From positions 1 to 47,544 of the forward strand of contig JAKLDO010000014.1 of assembly GCA_022703485.1 (NCBI GenBank): 47,544 nucleotides of DNA, read 5' to 3'. This DNA comes from a bacterium (GTDB lineage: Bacteria; UBP6; UBA1177). This document shows positions 40,703 through 47,544 of this stretch, piece after piece; position 1 is the stretch's first letter; every line of letters begins with the position of its first letter. The translations under genes and the position numbers were made by a program. Under the pieces are notes generated by a model that saw nothing but the letters and a program-made list of their open reading frames with translations, was not told the DNA's origin and searched no databases.

Positions 40703-43192
40703 TCAGAAATCCCCCCTAATTCCGGCTGTTCCGATAACTGGTGCATAGTAAAGATTCCCGTAGTCCGTGTAATCTGCATTATAGACACGGTCGATAGCAG
40801 TACTCGTGCCGCGGACATCTCCGTAAATACCGATCTTCAGCTCTTTGAGGAATATCATGTATTCAAGCTTGAGCCCGTATCCGACAGTTCCCGAAAGCCT
40901 TATGCCGTTTATGTCGTCCTGAAGATAGATGGGGATGTAAATGCCTGAATCTGCAAGCATTTTTGTTCCACTGTAATCTGTGACAAGCATTCCTGAAGTG
41001 ACAGCCACATCTGCCGATATGTTCCAGTTCTTCAGGAAATTGTATGCGAAGGCCGCTTTGAAAATATGGGGAATGTCAGCGTCAGAAAGCCTTTCATCAG
41101 CATCTTCATAATCTTTTCTTACGCTTTTTACAAATGTGTACGACACCCAGCCGTCAAGTTCCCTGTTCTTATATCCGAGCTTTACCTCGGCTCCTGCCGC
41201 CCAGCCTGAACCGGTGTTCTCATAATCATTCGCCTTTTCAGGATTTCTGCGGATAAGGTCATAGAAATATTTGTAAAATCCTGAAACATCAGCAGATATC
41301 CCCTTATATTCGAGAGCGGCGCCGAGTCTGCCGTGTACCGATCTTTCATAGTTTACTGATTCATTTCCGAGCTGATGAAGCGATATGTCGTACTGAGGCC
41401 TTCTGGAATACATTCCTCCGACTGCATATATCTTTACCATGTCCTTTATGCTGTATGAAAGAAGAAGTCTCGGATCTGCGGAACCTGACCATTCCTCTTT
41501 GTTGTGAAAATCTCCTGACATGTATATTCCGGGTACAGCTTCAAATCCTTTTACTGCAAGTCTGTATTTAATGTAAAGTGAAGGCTGGATGTAACCGATG
41601 TTGTCTTTTGACTGAAGTCTTGAATCTGTTCTTACGAGACCCGGTTCCCCTTCAAGCGGAAGGAGTGAATTCACTGTGTCAGTGGAGAATATCCCTGCCA
41701 TGAAAACCAAACCGAAGTCAAAGCGGTTGGAATCATTGATCTTCCAGCTCAGATGTTCTTCAAGTGTGCCGCGGTTGTCTATGGTGCTGAAATTTCCCCC
41801 TTTATAGACCGCATAATCCCAGCTTGAAAGGGTGAAACTGCCTGAAAATCTTGAATCTATTATGCATGTGTTATAGTCGTAATCACCTTTTGCGAGAATG
41901 AACATCGTTTCCGGAGAAAGCGATTCGTTAAGGTTCGGAACGCCGTTCTTTTTATATGAGGAGAGGAAGAACTGGGAATCTCTCGCTCCTATGATATTCA
42001 GTGTTATTGAATTTATATCGTCTATCTTGTGCAGATATCTGACATGTCCGCTGATGTTGTTCTGTGTAGCAACGGAGTTCACATTGTCATACGCCAGTCT
42101 TGTGAAAAGATCGTCAGCACCGTAATCGAAAGATGCCGAGAAGGAATCGGTCTTTGATATCGGTCCTTCAGCCATGAGCGATGCTCCGAGCATACTTATG
42201 TCAAAAGTTCCGCCGATACGGTCCGTGCGGGGTTTTCTCATCGAAAGGTTTATCACTCCGCCGATGGAATCGCCGAGCTCAGGTCCGAAAGCTCCTGTCA
42301 TCGCATATGTATCTTTCAGAAGGTCTCTGCTGATCAGCGGCTTCTCTGTCATCATGTGGTGAGTGAAAGGTATTTTAACTCCTTCAAAATAGTAACCGTT
42401 CTCGTTAGAGGTGTTTCCACCCATCATAAGTCCAGTGCCGTAAGCAGTCGAAGGCATTCCTGCAAATGCAAAAGGAAGCCTGGATGTGCTTGATTCCCCT
42501 GCATATTTCGGTGCAGAAGGTTTTTTCACTGCAGGAACAGGCGGTTCAATTTTCTTAACAGCAGTCTGTGCCGGTTTTTTAATTACAGGAGTTTTCACAG
42601 GCTCAGCAGGTTTAGCAGGCTCAGCCGGTTTAGCAGGCTCAGCAGGTTTAGCAGGTTCAGCCGGTTTTACAGGCTCAGCGGGTTTTACCGGTTCTGCCGG
42701 TTTCACAGGTTCAGCAGGTTTTACAGTCTCAGCGGGCTTGACAACCGGTGCGGGCCCTTTCTTTTCGACTGGTTTAGCAGGCTCAGCAGGTTTTACCGGT
42801 GCAGCCGGTTTTTTCTTTCCGGCCGGTTTTGAAGGTTCTATTTTTACAGGGACAAGTTCAGGCTCGGCCGGGGTCTGTACCGGCTGAACTGCCGGGTTGA
42901 CCGGTTCTGTCTGTTTTGCAGGCTCGGCAGGTTTTACGGTTTCAACCGGCTTTCCATTTTCCGTTTCTTTTTTATCCCCTTTTTCCAAAGACTTATCATC
43001 TTTTTTCTTGTCCTTTTCGTCTTTGTCTTTGTCTTCTTTCTTTTCAGCAGGTTCTTCTTTTTTCTCCGGTTCTTCCGGAGTCACCTTTTCTTTATCATCG
43101 CTTTTTTCAGGTGTGAACTTTTTCTTCTGCGCCGAAAGCGATGCGGGCAGTATCATCAATATTATCAGCAACATGAATAACAAATTCTTCAT
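40703..43192 (-). CDS. TonB-dependent-receptor-like outer-membrane protein with Pro/Lys repeat domain
   Basis: The 829-residue protein has a signal peptide (to about residue 22, SLSAQ), a long Lys/Glu/Pro-rich region (about 25-235) with eight tandem VKPAEx/AKPAEP units (about 150-197), a shortened plug-like segment (about 255-340, with YYFEGVKIPFTHH and GPELGDSIGGVINL) and a 22-strand-type beta-barrel ending in Phe. The N-terminal repeat recalls the periplasm-spanning region of TonB rather than a standard TonB-box plug. ATG 43192 has GGAGGG upstream. It likely imports or binds a ligand, perhaps with the downstream lipoprotein. Confidence 0.72.
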   Translation of the reverse strand: MKNLLFMLLIILMILPASLSAQKKKFTPEKSDDKEKVTPEEPEKKEEPAEKKEDKDKDEKDKKKDDKSLEKGDKKETENGKPVETVKPAEPAKQTEPVNPAVQPVQTPAEPELVPVKIEPSKPAGKKKPAAPVKPAEPAKPVEKKGPAPVVKPAETVKPAEPVKPAEPVKPAEPVKPAEPAKPAEPAKPAEPAKPAEPVKTPVIKKPAQTAVKKIEPPVPAVKKPSAPKYAGESSTSRLPFAFAGMPSTAYGTGLMMGGNTSNENGYYFEGVKIPFTHHMMTEKPLISRDLLKDTYAMTGAFGPELGDSIGGVINLSMRKPRTDRIGGTFDISMLGASLMAEGPISKTDSFSASFDYGADDLFTRLAYDNVNSVATQNNISGHVRYLHKIDDINSITLNIIGARDSQFFLSSYKKNGVPNLNESLSPETMFILAKGDYDYNTCIIDSRFSGSFTLSSWDYAVYKGGNFSTIDNRGTLEEHLSWKINDSNRFDFGLVFMAGIFSTDTVNSLLPLEGEPGLVRTDSRLQSKDNIGYIQPSLYIKYRLAVKGFEAVPGIYMSGDFHNKEEWSGSADPRLLLSYSIKDMVKIYAVGGMYSRRPQYDISLHQLGNESVNYERSVHGRLGAALEYKGISADVSGFYKYFYDLIRRNPEKANDYENTGSGWAAGAEVKLGYKNRELDGWVSYTFVKSVRKDYEDADERLSDADIPHIFKAAFAYNFLKNWNISADVAVTSGMLVTDYSGTKMLADSGIYIPIYLQDDINGIRLSGTVGYGLKLEYMIFLKELKIGIYGDVRGTSTAIDRVYNADYTDYGNLYYAPVIGTAGIRGDF
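42600..42743 (-). repeat. Eight 18-bp tandem repeats encoding VKPAEP/AKPAEP
   Basis: Eight near-identical 18-bp units lie inside the receptor gene and encode, in the coding direction, VKPAET, four VKPAEP and three AKPAEP. Substitutions are mostly at third codon positions, so the protein repeat is under selection while the DNA has diverged slightly. The in-frame period means slippage would change the length of the Pro/Lys spacer without breaking the frame. Confidence 0.9.
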
Positions 43193-43236
43193 ATGCCCTC
43201 CGGAAATAAGGAAATTTGTACAATAGTTGACGAAAG

Positions 43237-43265
43237 ATGTTACCACCCAATAATTTTCAAGTCAA
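43237..43265 (-). promoter_or_regulatory. Promoter of the TonB-dependent-receptor-like operon
   Basis: On the minus strand TTGACT (complement of 43260-43265) and TAACAT (complement of 43237-43242) are 17 bp apart, immediately after the DUF4153 gene's stop. The leader is about 35 bases. No Fur-box-like palindrome was recognised. Confidence 0.6.
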
Positions 43266-43266
43266 T

Positions 43267-45126
43267 TTATTGAACTTTGGCAGAACCGCTAATATAGATG
43301 TATAAAGATAAGCTGTTAATGCTTTCGGTGTTACCTTCACTGTTGAGATTTCCGTAAGCCTGCATAAAAACTATCTGAACGGCCGTTTCCCCGGACTTGT
43401 CAGTGAAAGTGAGCTTGTCAGCGGTCATGTCATAGTCATTTGTTCCTGCCGACCTCTTTTTCAGGTCTGAAATTACAGCGAACAGGTCCTTTTCATATTT
43501 TTTAATTCCGTTGTCAGAGACCGTGAGGGTTCTGCAATCTTTTGAGAATTCCGCCAAAAGTCCTGCTGTGTTCTGAGGCTGTTCTTTTCCTGTGCTGCCG
43601 TATTCAGGGCAGGATTTGAAGATCATGGCATCAAAAGGTCCTTTTATTGTATATCCGTTCCTGCTGTTGAGATAAAAATTGAAATTCTGTGCGGTTTTTT
43701 CGTTTTCCCATTCCGAAACGAATTTCAGCCCCATCCATGTCATGAGTGCGGATGATGCTGAATTGTGATAGCTGTATCTGAGATAACCCCTTGAATTTGT
43801 ATCTCCTTTTCCTGCTACAGCTTCAGCGGGGACCAGCTCTCCGAGCCTTGAAAGTCCCCATCTGTCCTCGATGTAGATGAGTATTGAGCTCAGGTTCTTC
43901 CTGTCCTGAAAGGGTAAGTCGCCTTTCGCTTTAATGATGACGCCGTTTTCAATGAGAGAGTTCTTTTCAAGTATTTCAATAAGCCTTGATTCCTGGCTTC
44001 TGTACGATGTTTCGAAGATCCCCCATGGTCCGAAGGATATGAAAAGAGGTACCAGCGCCATCGAAACAGACACGGATACAACATTTTTTCCTTTACTGAA
44101 AATAAAATACACAGTCCAGACGGTCAGCATAACTGCAAGAACGATAAGTATGTATCTTTTCTCAGTAATTCCGTAGTCATCTGTTCTTTTCCAGATCGCA
44201 TACCATAAAAGCAGAGTAAGCGGAAGCACTGATCTGAAAAACCATTTTTCAAAGAAACTGCTTATCCCTTTTCCTGCATTTTTTGATTCTTCCATAATGA
44301 AAAAATATGTGACGATGCCTGCACTGCAGAAAGAGAGGATCAGATAGCTTGTCATTCCCTTCGGCAGTTCCTCAAAGAAAAGGACTTTTCCGAAATAAAG
44401 GTAAAGTATGACAAGGTAGAAAAGGACAACAGGGATGAAAATGAACTTTGAAAGGATGGAATTCGCTTTTTCAGGAGGTTCTACTGAAGTGAGTTTTTCA
44501 ACTTCCGGCATCCCTGCAAAGAATATCCACGGTGCGATGATAAGCGAGCTTGCGGAAAAAATGGACATGATGAGCCTGTATGAATCTTTCCAGTCAGGAA
44601 CGAAAAGGATCTGGATCGCCCCTATTGCAAATGAAAGTCCGCCGAAAACAAGGTATGATGCAACGATCGAGAAGACGGCACGGTTCATCATGAAAAATGA
44701 CATTTTTCTGAAGGTGTACCTGTCCGCCCTGAAAAATATAGGGAATGAGAAAAAAATGAAAACAGATGAGATCGAAAGCAGTATGTATCTCATTATGTCC
44801 ATGCTGTGGAATTTCTCAGGCAGTGTGAAATAGTAGATTATGACAAGTGCTAGCGCAAGTAGTCCGCTGATGCATTTTTTACGCTGTTCCAGACCGAATC
44901 TCTCAGCCGCCAGAAAAACGGTTCCTATCAGCGGCACTCCGAGTCCCAGAGCAAGCGCCATGTTCTCGATACTGTAAAGACGCTCAGTCGAGAACTTCTC
45001 AAAATAGATGAGAAAGATAGTGAGCGCACCCGCCATGAACGAAACTGTGAGCGGCAGGTAGAATCTTTTAAAAGTTTTTTCACCTGATTCAGGAACATCC
45101 TGAAAAAAGAACTTTATCACTTTCAT
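43267..45126 (-). CDS. DUF4153-domain membrane protein
   Basis: The 619-residue protein has about ten membrane helices in its N-terminal 370 residues, including segments with DRYTFRKMSFFMMNRAVF, and a C-terminal soluble domain of about 240 residues that probably faces the periplasm. The organisation and sequence match DUF4153, whose biochemical role is unknown. GGAGG is six bases before the ATG. It lies 25 bp downstream of the OPT transporter gene, so the two are likely co-transcribed. Confidence 0.72.
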   Translation of the reverse strand: MKVIKFFFQDVPESGEKTFKRFYLPLTVSFMAGALTIFLIYFEKFSTERLYSIENMALALGLGVPLIGTVFLAAERFGLEQRKKCISGLLALALVIIYYFTLPEKFHSMDIMRYILLSISSVFIFFSFPIFFRADRYTFRKMSFFMMNRAVFSIVASYLVFGGLSFAIGAIQILFVPDWKDSYRLIMSIFSASSLIIAPWIFFAGMPEVEKLTSVEPPEKANSILSKFIFIPVVLFYLVILYLYFGKVLFFEELPKGMTSYLILSFCSAGIVTYFFIMEESKNAGKGISSFFEKWFFRSVLPLTLLLWYAIWKRTDDYGITEKRYILIVLAVMLTVWTVYFIFSKGKNVVSVSVSMALVPLFISFGPWGIFETSYRSQESRLIEILEKNSLIENGVIIKAKGDLPFQDRKNLSSILIYIEDRWGLSRLGELVPAEAVAGKGDTNSRGYLRYSYHNSASSALMTWMGLKFVSEWENEKTAQNFNFYLNSRNGYTIKGPFDAMIFKSCPEYGSTGKEQPQNTAGLLAEFSKDCRTLTVSDNGIKKYEKDLFAVISDLKKRSAGTNDYDMTADKLTFTDKSGETAVQIVFMQAYGNLNSEGNTESINSLSLYIYISGSAKVQ

Positions 45127-45151
45127 TTCATGCCTCCGTTAAAGGAGCTGT

Positions 45152-46963
45152 TTATCCTGTAAAAGTGGAATATATGAGAAGGAAAACTCCTGCAAGGCTC
45201 TCTCCGGCGATGAGCCCTGATGCCGCAGGAACGATCTGTTCCTCCCAGTCTTTCTTTTTCCATGAGAGAACAAGTACGATCAGCGCGCCGAGGAACATGG
45301 CGAAGCAGGATGAGAAAGGTATTGTGAAAGCAAGTCCGATACCCATTGCAGAAGGAACGAATCTCGCTATTTTCGGAAGATATTTTTCAGTGAGAGGGAT
45401 CAGTACGCCGACAACAGCTCCGGCAAGTATAGCCCAGCGGATCGAGATGTGAAGGCTGGAAACCCCCTCTGAAAGAAGCTTTGCGACCGATGCCCATATC
45501 TGAGCCGAAGGTGCGGGGAACATCTGGGTGCCGAGAGCTTCAGGTCCCGGAACGATGATGTAGAACACGGGAACGACAACAAAAGTACCTGCAAAAACCC
45601 CGATGAACTGTGCAAGGAACTGCTTACGCGGATTTGCTCCCAGAAGATATCCGCATTTAAGACCGGTAAGCAGATCAGCTGAAGCTCCTGCCGCATCCGC
45701 AGTGATCGAAGCCGCCATAAGGTTCGGCACCATCCTTTTGGGAACAAGCACTCCGTAGACCAGCTGGGTCAGTTTGCCCATTGCTCCGACCGGTGTGGTG
45801 TCTGTCTCTCCTGTTGCGCGGCATGCCACCATTGCAAGAAGGAATGAAAGGATTATAGCGACCAGGGACATGATCACGCCCACTTCGAAAACGAAATACA
45901 TTATCAGGCATATTCCTGCTGAAGTGACCGCCATTCCGGCAAGGAACCATGATCCCGGGACATCGATCTTTTCATATTCTGAAAGCTCCCTTTTCTGTTT
46001 TTTGAAAACATCGGTGAGCCCTGCAAAAGTTCTTGCAATGACCTTCCACTGGAACGCGAAGGCTGTAAGTCCTGCCATGACCATGACCGAAGCGCCGAAC
46101 CACAGGCTCCACGAAACGATTATCCGGTATGTGAACATGTCGCCTTCACCTGGTACGATTATGTTCATTCCTGCGAGCCACGGAGCAAGAATGGCATAAT
46201 TAAGAATTGCACCGAAAAGTATGCTCCATGCTGTTCTCCAACCCATGAGCGCTCCTCCGCCGACAAGAAGAAGGCTCGATTCCATCGATATTGTGAACCT
46301 CTGCGCCCACTGACCGAAAATGAAATACTCATATTTTACAAGTCCGATGAGATCTTCGCTGAGCATCTTATTGAATATGCCGAGCCCGCCGGCGGCGAAA
46401 AGGACTTTCGCATTTCTGACACCTTCAGCACCGCTTGAATAGAGGCTTTTAAGGGTCTCAGCTGATGCTGTTCCGCTCGGGAACGGCAGTTTCTCGACAT
46501 TTATCATCTGCCTTTTGAGCGGTATCGCCATGAATGTGCCGAGCAGGGCTATCAGCATTATCCACAGTCCGAGCACCCAGATATTAAGGTGCGTTCCTGT
46601 GACGATCAGATATGCAGCGATGGCTGAAACGAGCGTTCCGCCTGTGGTATAGCCTGAAGCCGAAGCAAGCGACTGCATGATGTTGTTCTCAAGCAGGGTC
46701 ATGTTAGGTGTTCTGAAAACTTTCGAGATGACATTCCATATGGCAAATGAAAGAATTACCGCAGTTATCGCCACGCCGAAACCCCAGCCAGTCTTGAGCC
46801 CGATATAAAGATTTGTGAGCGACATGAAGCCGCCGAGAAGTATTCCGGTTATCACAGCACGGATTGTCAACTGAGGTTTATCACCCTGATACACAGTTTC
46901 AAGCCACTTCTGTTCCTCAGCCGCATGCGGATCGACAACAATACCTGTTTTCTGCTCGTCCAT
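45152..46963 (-). CDS. OPT family oligopeptide/metal-chelate transporter
   Basis: The 603-residue inner-membrane transporter belongs to the oligopeptide transporter (OPT) family, importing short peptides or metal-siderophore/peptide complexes with protons. Family segments are LTIRAVITGILLGGFMSLTN, LYIGLKTGWGFG, EKLPFPSGTASAETL, LLTGLKCGYLLGANPRKQFL and SGLIAGESLAGV. ATG 46963 has GGAG upstream with normal spacing; a longer frame from 47005 would begin inside the tandem repeats. The DUF4153 gene follows. Substrate unknown. Confidence 0.92.
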   Translation of the reverse strand: MDEQKTGIVVDPHAAEEQKWLETVYQGDKPQLTIRAVITGILLGGFMSLTNLYIGLKTGWGFGVAITAVILSFAIWNVISKVFRTPNMTLLENNIMQSLASASGYTTGGTLVSAIAAYLIVTGTHLNIWVLGLWIMLIALLGTFMAIPLKRQMINVEKLPFPSGTASAETLKSLYSSGAEGVRNAKVLFAAGGLGIFNKMLSEDLIGLVKYEYFIFGQWAQRFTISMESSLLLVGGGALMGWRTAWSILFGAILNYAILAPWLAGMNIIVPGEGDMFTYRIIVSWSLWFGASVMVMAGLTAFAFQWKVIARTFAGLTDVFKKQKRELSEYEKIDVPGSWFLAGMAVTSAGICLIMYFVFEVGVIMSLVAIILSFLLAMVACRATGETDTTPVGAMGKLTQLVYGVLVPKRMVPNLMAASITADAAGASADLLTGLKCGYLLGANPRKQFLAQFIGVFAGTFVVVPVFYIIVPGPEALGTQMFPAPSAQIWASVAKLLSEGVSSLHISIRWAILAGAVVGVLIPLTEKYLPKIARFVPSAMGIGLAFTIPFSSCFAMFLGALIVLVLSWKKKDWEEQIVPAASGLIAGESLAGVFLLIYSTFTG

Positions 46964-46977
46964 AACAGTCTCCAAAA

Positions 46978-47012
46978 AGTAATGCACTGCAAAAGAGTAA
47001 TTCACTGCAAAA
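46978..47012. repeat. Two direct repeats before the OPT gene
   Basis: AGTAATGCACTGCAAAA (46978-46994) and AGTAATTCACTGCAAAA (46996-47012) match at 16 of 17 positions with an 18-bp period. They cover the likely -10 region and 5' leader of the OPT gene and could be operator sites for a DNA-binding protein. Confidence 0.75.
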
Positions 47013-47021
47013 TCAAGTCAA
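46994..47021 (-). promoter_or_regulatory. Possible OPT promoter
   Basis: On the minus strand TTGACT (complement of 47016-47021) is followed after 16 bp by TACTCT (complement of 46994-46999), a weak -10. The -10 and the spacer overlap the 18-bp-period repeats, suggesting regulated initiation. Confidence 0.4.
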
Positions 47022-47036
47022 TAAATATTTAAATTG

Positions 47037-47064
47037 AAAAAAAAGGGGCGCCGCGAAACGCCCC
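47037..47064 (-). terminator. Rho-independent terminator of nifJ
   Basis: The hairpin GGGGCG-8 nt-CGCCCC (47045-47064) is followed on the minus strand by eight T (complement of 47037-47044). It stands 22 bp after the nifJ stop and is the only clear intrinsic terminator I found in the window. Confidence 0.88.
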
Positions 47065-47086
47065 TGCTGAAATATTCCGGATCAGA

Positions 47087-47544
47087 TCAAAGGATAATGT
47101 TGTCAGCGAACTTCTTAAGCCTTTCGTAGCGGGCTTTGAGGTCAGCCTTGAGCATTGCCTGAAGTTTTGCCGCTTCTTCCGGGAACTGTTTGTCGAGAGC
47201 TTTGAAACGCACTTCGTTATTGATCATTTCCTGAGGATCTTTCGTGGGTTCCTTACTGTCAAGCTGGAACGGGTTCTTTTCTTCGTTCCTGAGATCAGGG
47301 TTGAATCTGTAGAGAGGCCAGTAGCCTGTATCTACTGCAAGTTTCATCTCGTTCTGACTGTGGGTCATGTCTATGCCGTGGTTGATACACGGAGCATAAG
47401 CGATGATGATCGAAGGACCGTCATAAGCTTCCGCTTCGAGCATTGCCTTTATAAGCTGGTTGTGATCTGCGCCCATTGCAACTGATGCGACATAGATGTA
47501 TCCGTAGGTCATTGAGATCATTCCGAGATCTTTCTTTCTCATTT
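47087..47544 (-). CDS. nifJ: Pyruvate:ferredoxin (flavodoxin) oxidoreductase, C-terminal end (partial)
   Basis: The gene continues beyond the right edge; 152 C-terminal residues are visible. The segment KKDLGMISMTYGYIYVASVA, then ADHNQLIKAMLEAEAYDGPS, IIIAYAPCINHGI, MKLAVDTGYWPLYRFNP and KNPFQLDSKEP are characteristic of the thiamine-diphosphate domain of the single-chain PFOR/NifJ. It decarboxylates pyruvate to acetyl-CoA and reduces ferredoxin, an anaerobic reaction that could feed the redox systems elsewhere in the window. A strong terminator follows. Confidence 0.92.
   Translation of the reverse strand, partial: MRKKDLGMISMTYGYIYVASVAMGADHNQLIKAMLEAEAYDGPSIIIAYAPCINHGIDMTHSQNEMKLAVDTGYWPLYRFNPDLRNEEKNPFQLDSKEPTKDPQEMINNEVRFKALDKQFPEEAAKLQAMLKADLKARYERLKKFADNIIL

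Noticed and set aside
42600..42743. Possible CRISPR-like array
   Set aside because: The 18-bp units are directly adjacent with no spacers and are in frame within a coding gene.
42486..43226. Plus-strand open frames rich in AGSAGF repeats
   Set aside because: They are the complement of the KPAEP repeats in the receptor gene; no ribosome site or promoter precedes them, and the minus frame has signal peptide, barrel and family features.

Overview
This window looks like a chromosomal segment of an uncultured or poorly studied Gram-negative, two-membrane, probably anaerobic bacterium. The outer membrane is indicated by a complete Tol-Pal cluster, a TonB-dependent-receptor-like barrel, a TolC-type channel with an RND pump, and several lipoproteins. 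Anaerobic metabolism is suggested by the C-terminal end of a pyruvate:ferredoxin oxidoreductase and by a sensory-type [FeFe]-hydrogenase kinase. Genes for an RdgC-like pair and a RelA/SpoT-fold protein recall myxobacterial and other deltaproteobacterial genomes, but a phylum cannot be assigned from the sequence alone. G+C is about 45% in the housekeeping lines I counted by hand. I saw no tRNA, rRNA, CRISPR array or transposase.

Layout, left to right. 1-3036: the end of a metallo-beta-lactamase-fold hydrolase, a lipoprotein with Asp-rich repeats, yceD-rpmF-plsX, and a single-domain response regulator on the minus strand. 3109-8461: glnS (minus), a PilZ protein translationally coupled to an NhaC antiporter (plus), and guaB (minus). 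8639-11306: a shortened BRO-N protein in a low-G+C patch, purM, and a TPR lipoprotein. 11415-15347: tolQ-tolR-tolA-tolB-pal. 15364-19693: a redox-signalling run made of a peroxiredoxin, a stand-alone HisKA domain, an [FeFe]-hydrogenase/histidine-kinase fusion, a response regulator, and a membrane protein with FMN-binding and polyferredoxin-like parts. 19753-24446: a RelA/SpoT-fold protein, a DJ-1 protein, a small unknown, an RdgC-like pair, a WalJ-like hydrolase and TatD. 24498-27206: a processive GT2 glycosyltransferase and a TraB-family protein. 27209-33184 (minus): a GT-C glycosyltransferase, a sigma-54 activator, a PrsK-like kinase and an acyltransferase. 33341-39833: a TetR-controlled RND efflux operon that includes a small PII-like (PG0541-type) protein. 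39843-47544 (minus): a lipoprotein and TonB-dependent-receptor-like pair, a DUF4153 membrane protein with an OPT transporter, and the end of nifJ.

The genome is tightly packed. Convergent neighbours end 0, 0, 2 and 9 bp apart, and two of these junctions share the palindrome TGATCA, made from the two stop codons. Near-consensus sigma-70-type promoters (TTGAC-like, 15-18 bp, TATAAT-like) precede most operons and help to fix start codons.

The most interesting system is 15364-19693. A hydrogenase-like domain keeps all four H-cluster cysteine ligands but has lost the residues that make catalytic [FeFe] hydrogenases efficient. It is fused to a histidine kinase and encoded between a lone phosphoacceptor domain, a receiver with no output domain, and a putative FMN/Fe-S electron-transfer membrane protein. 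I infer a hydrogen- or redox-sensing phosphorelay linked to membrane electron flow.
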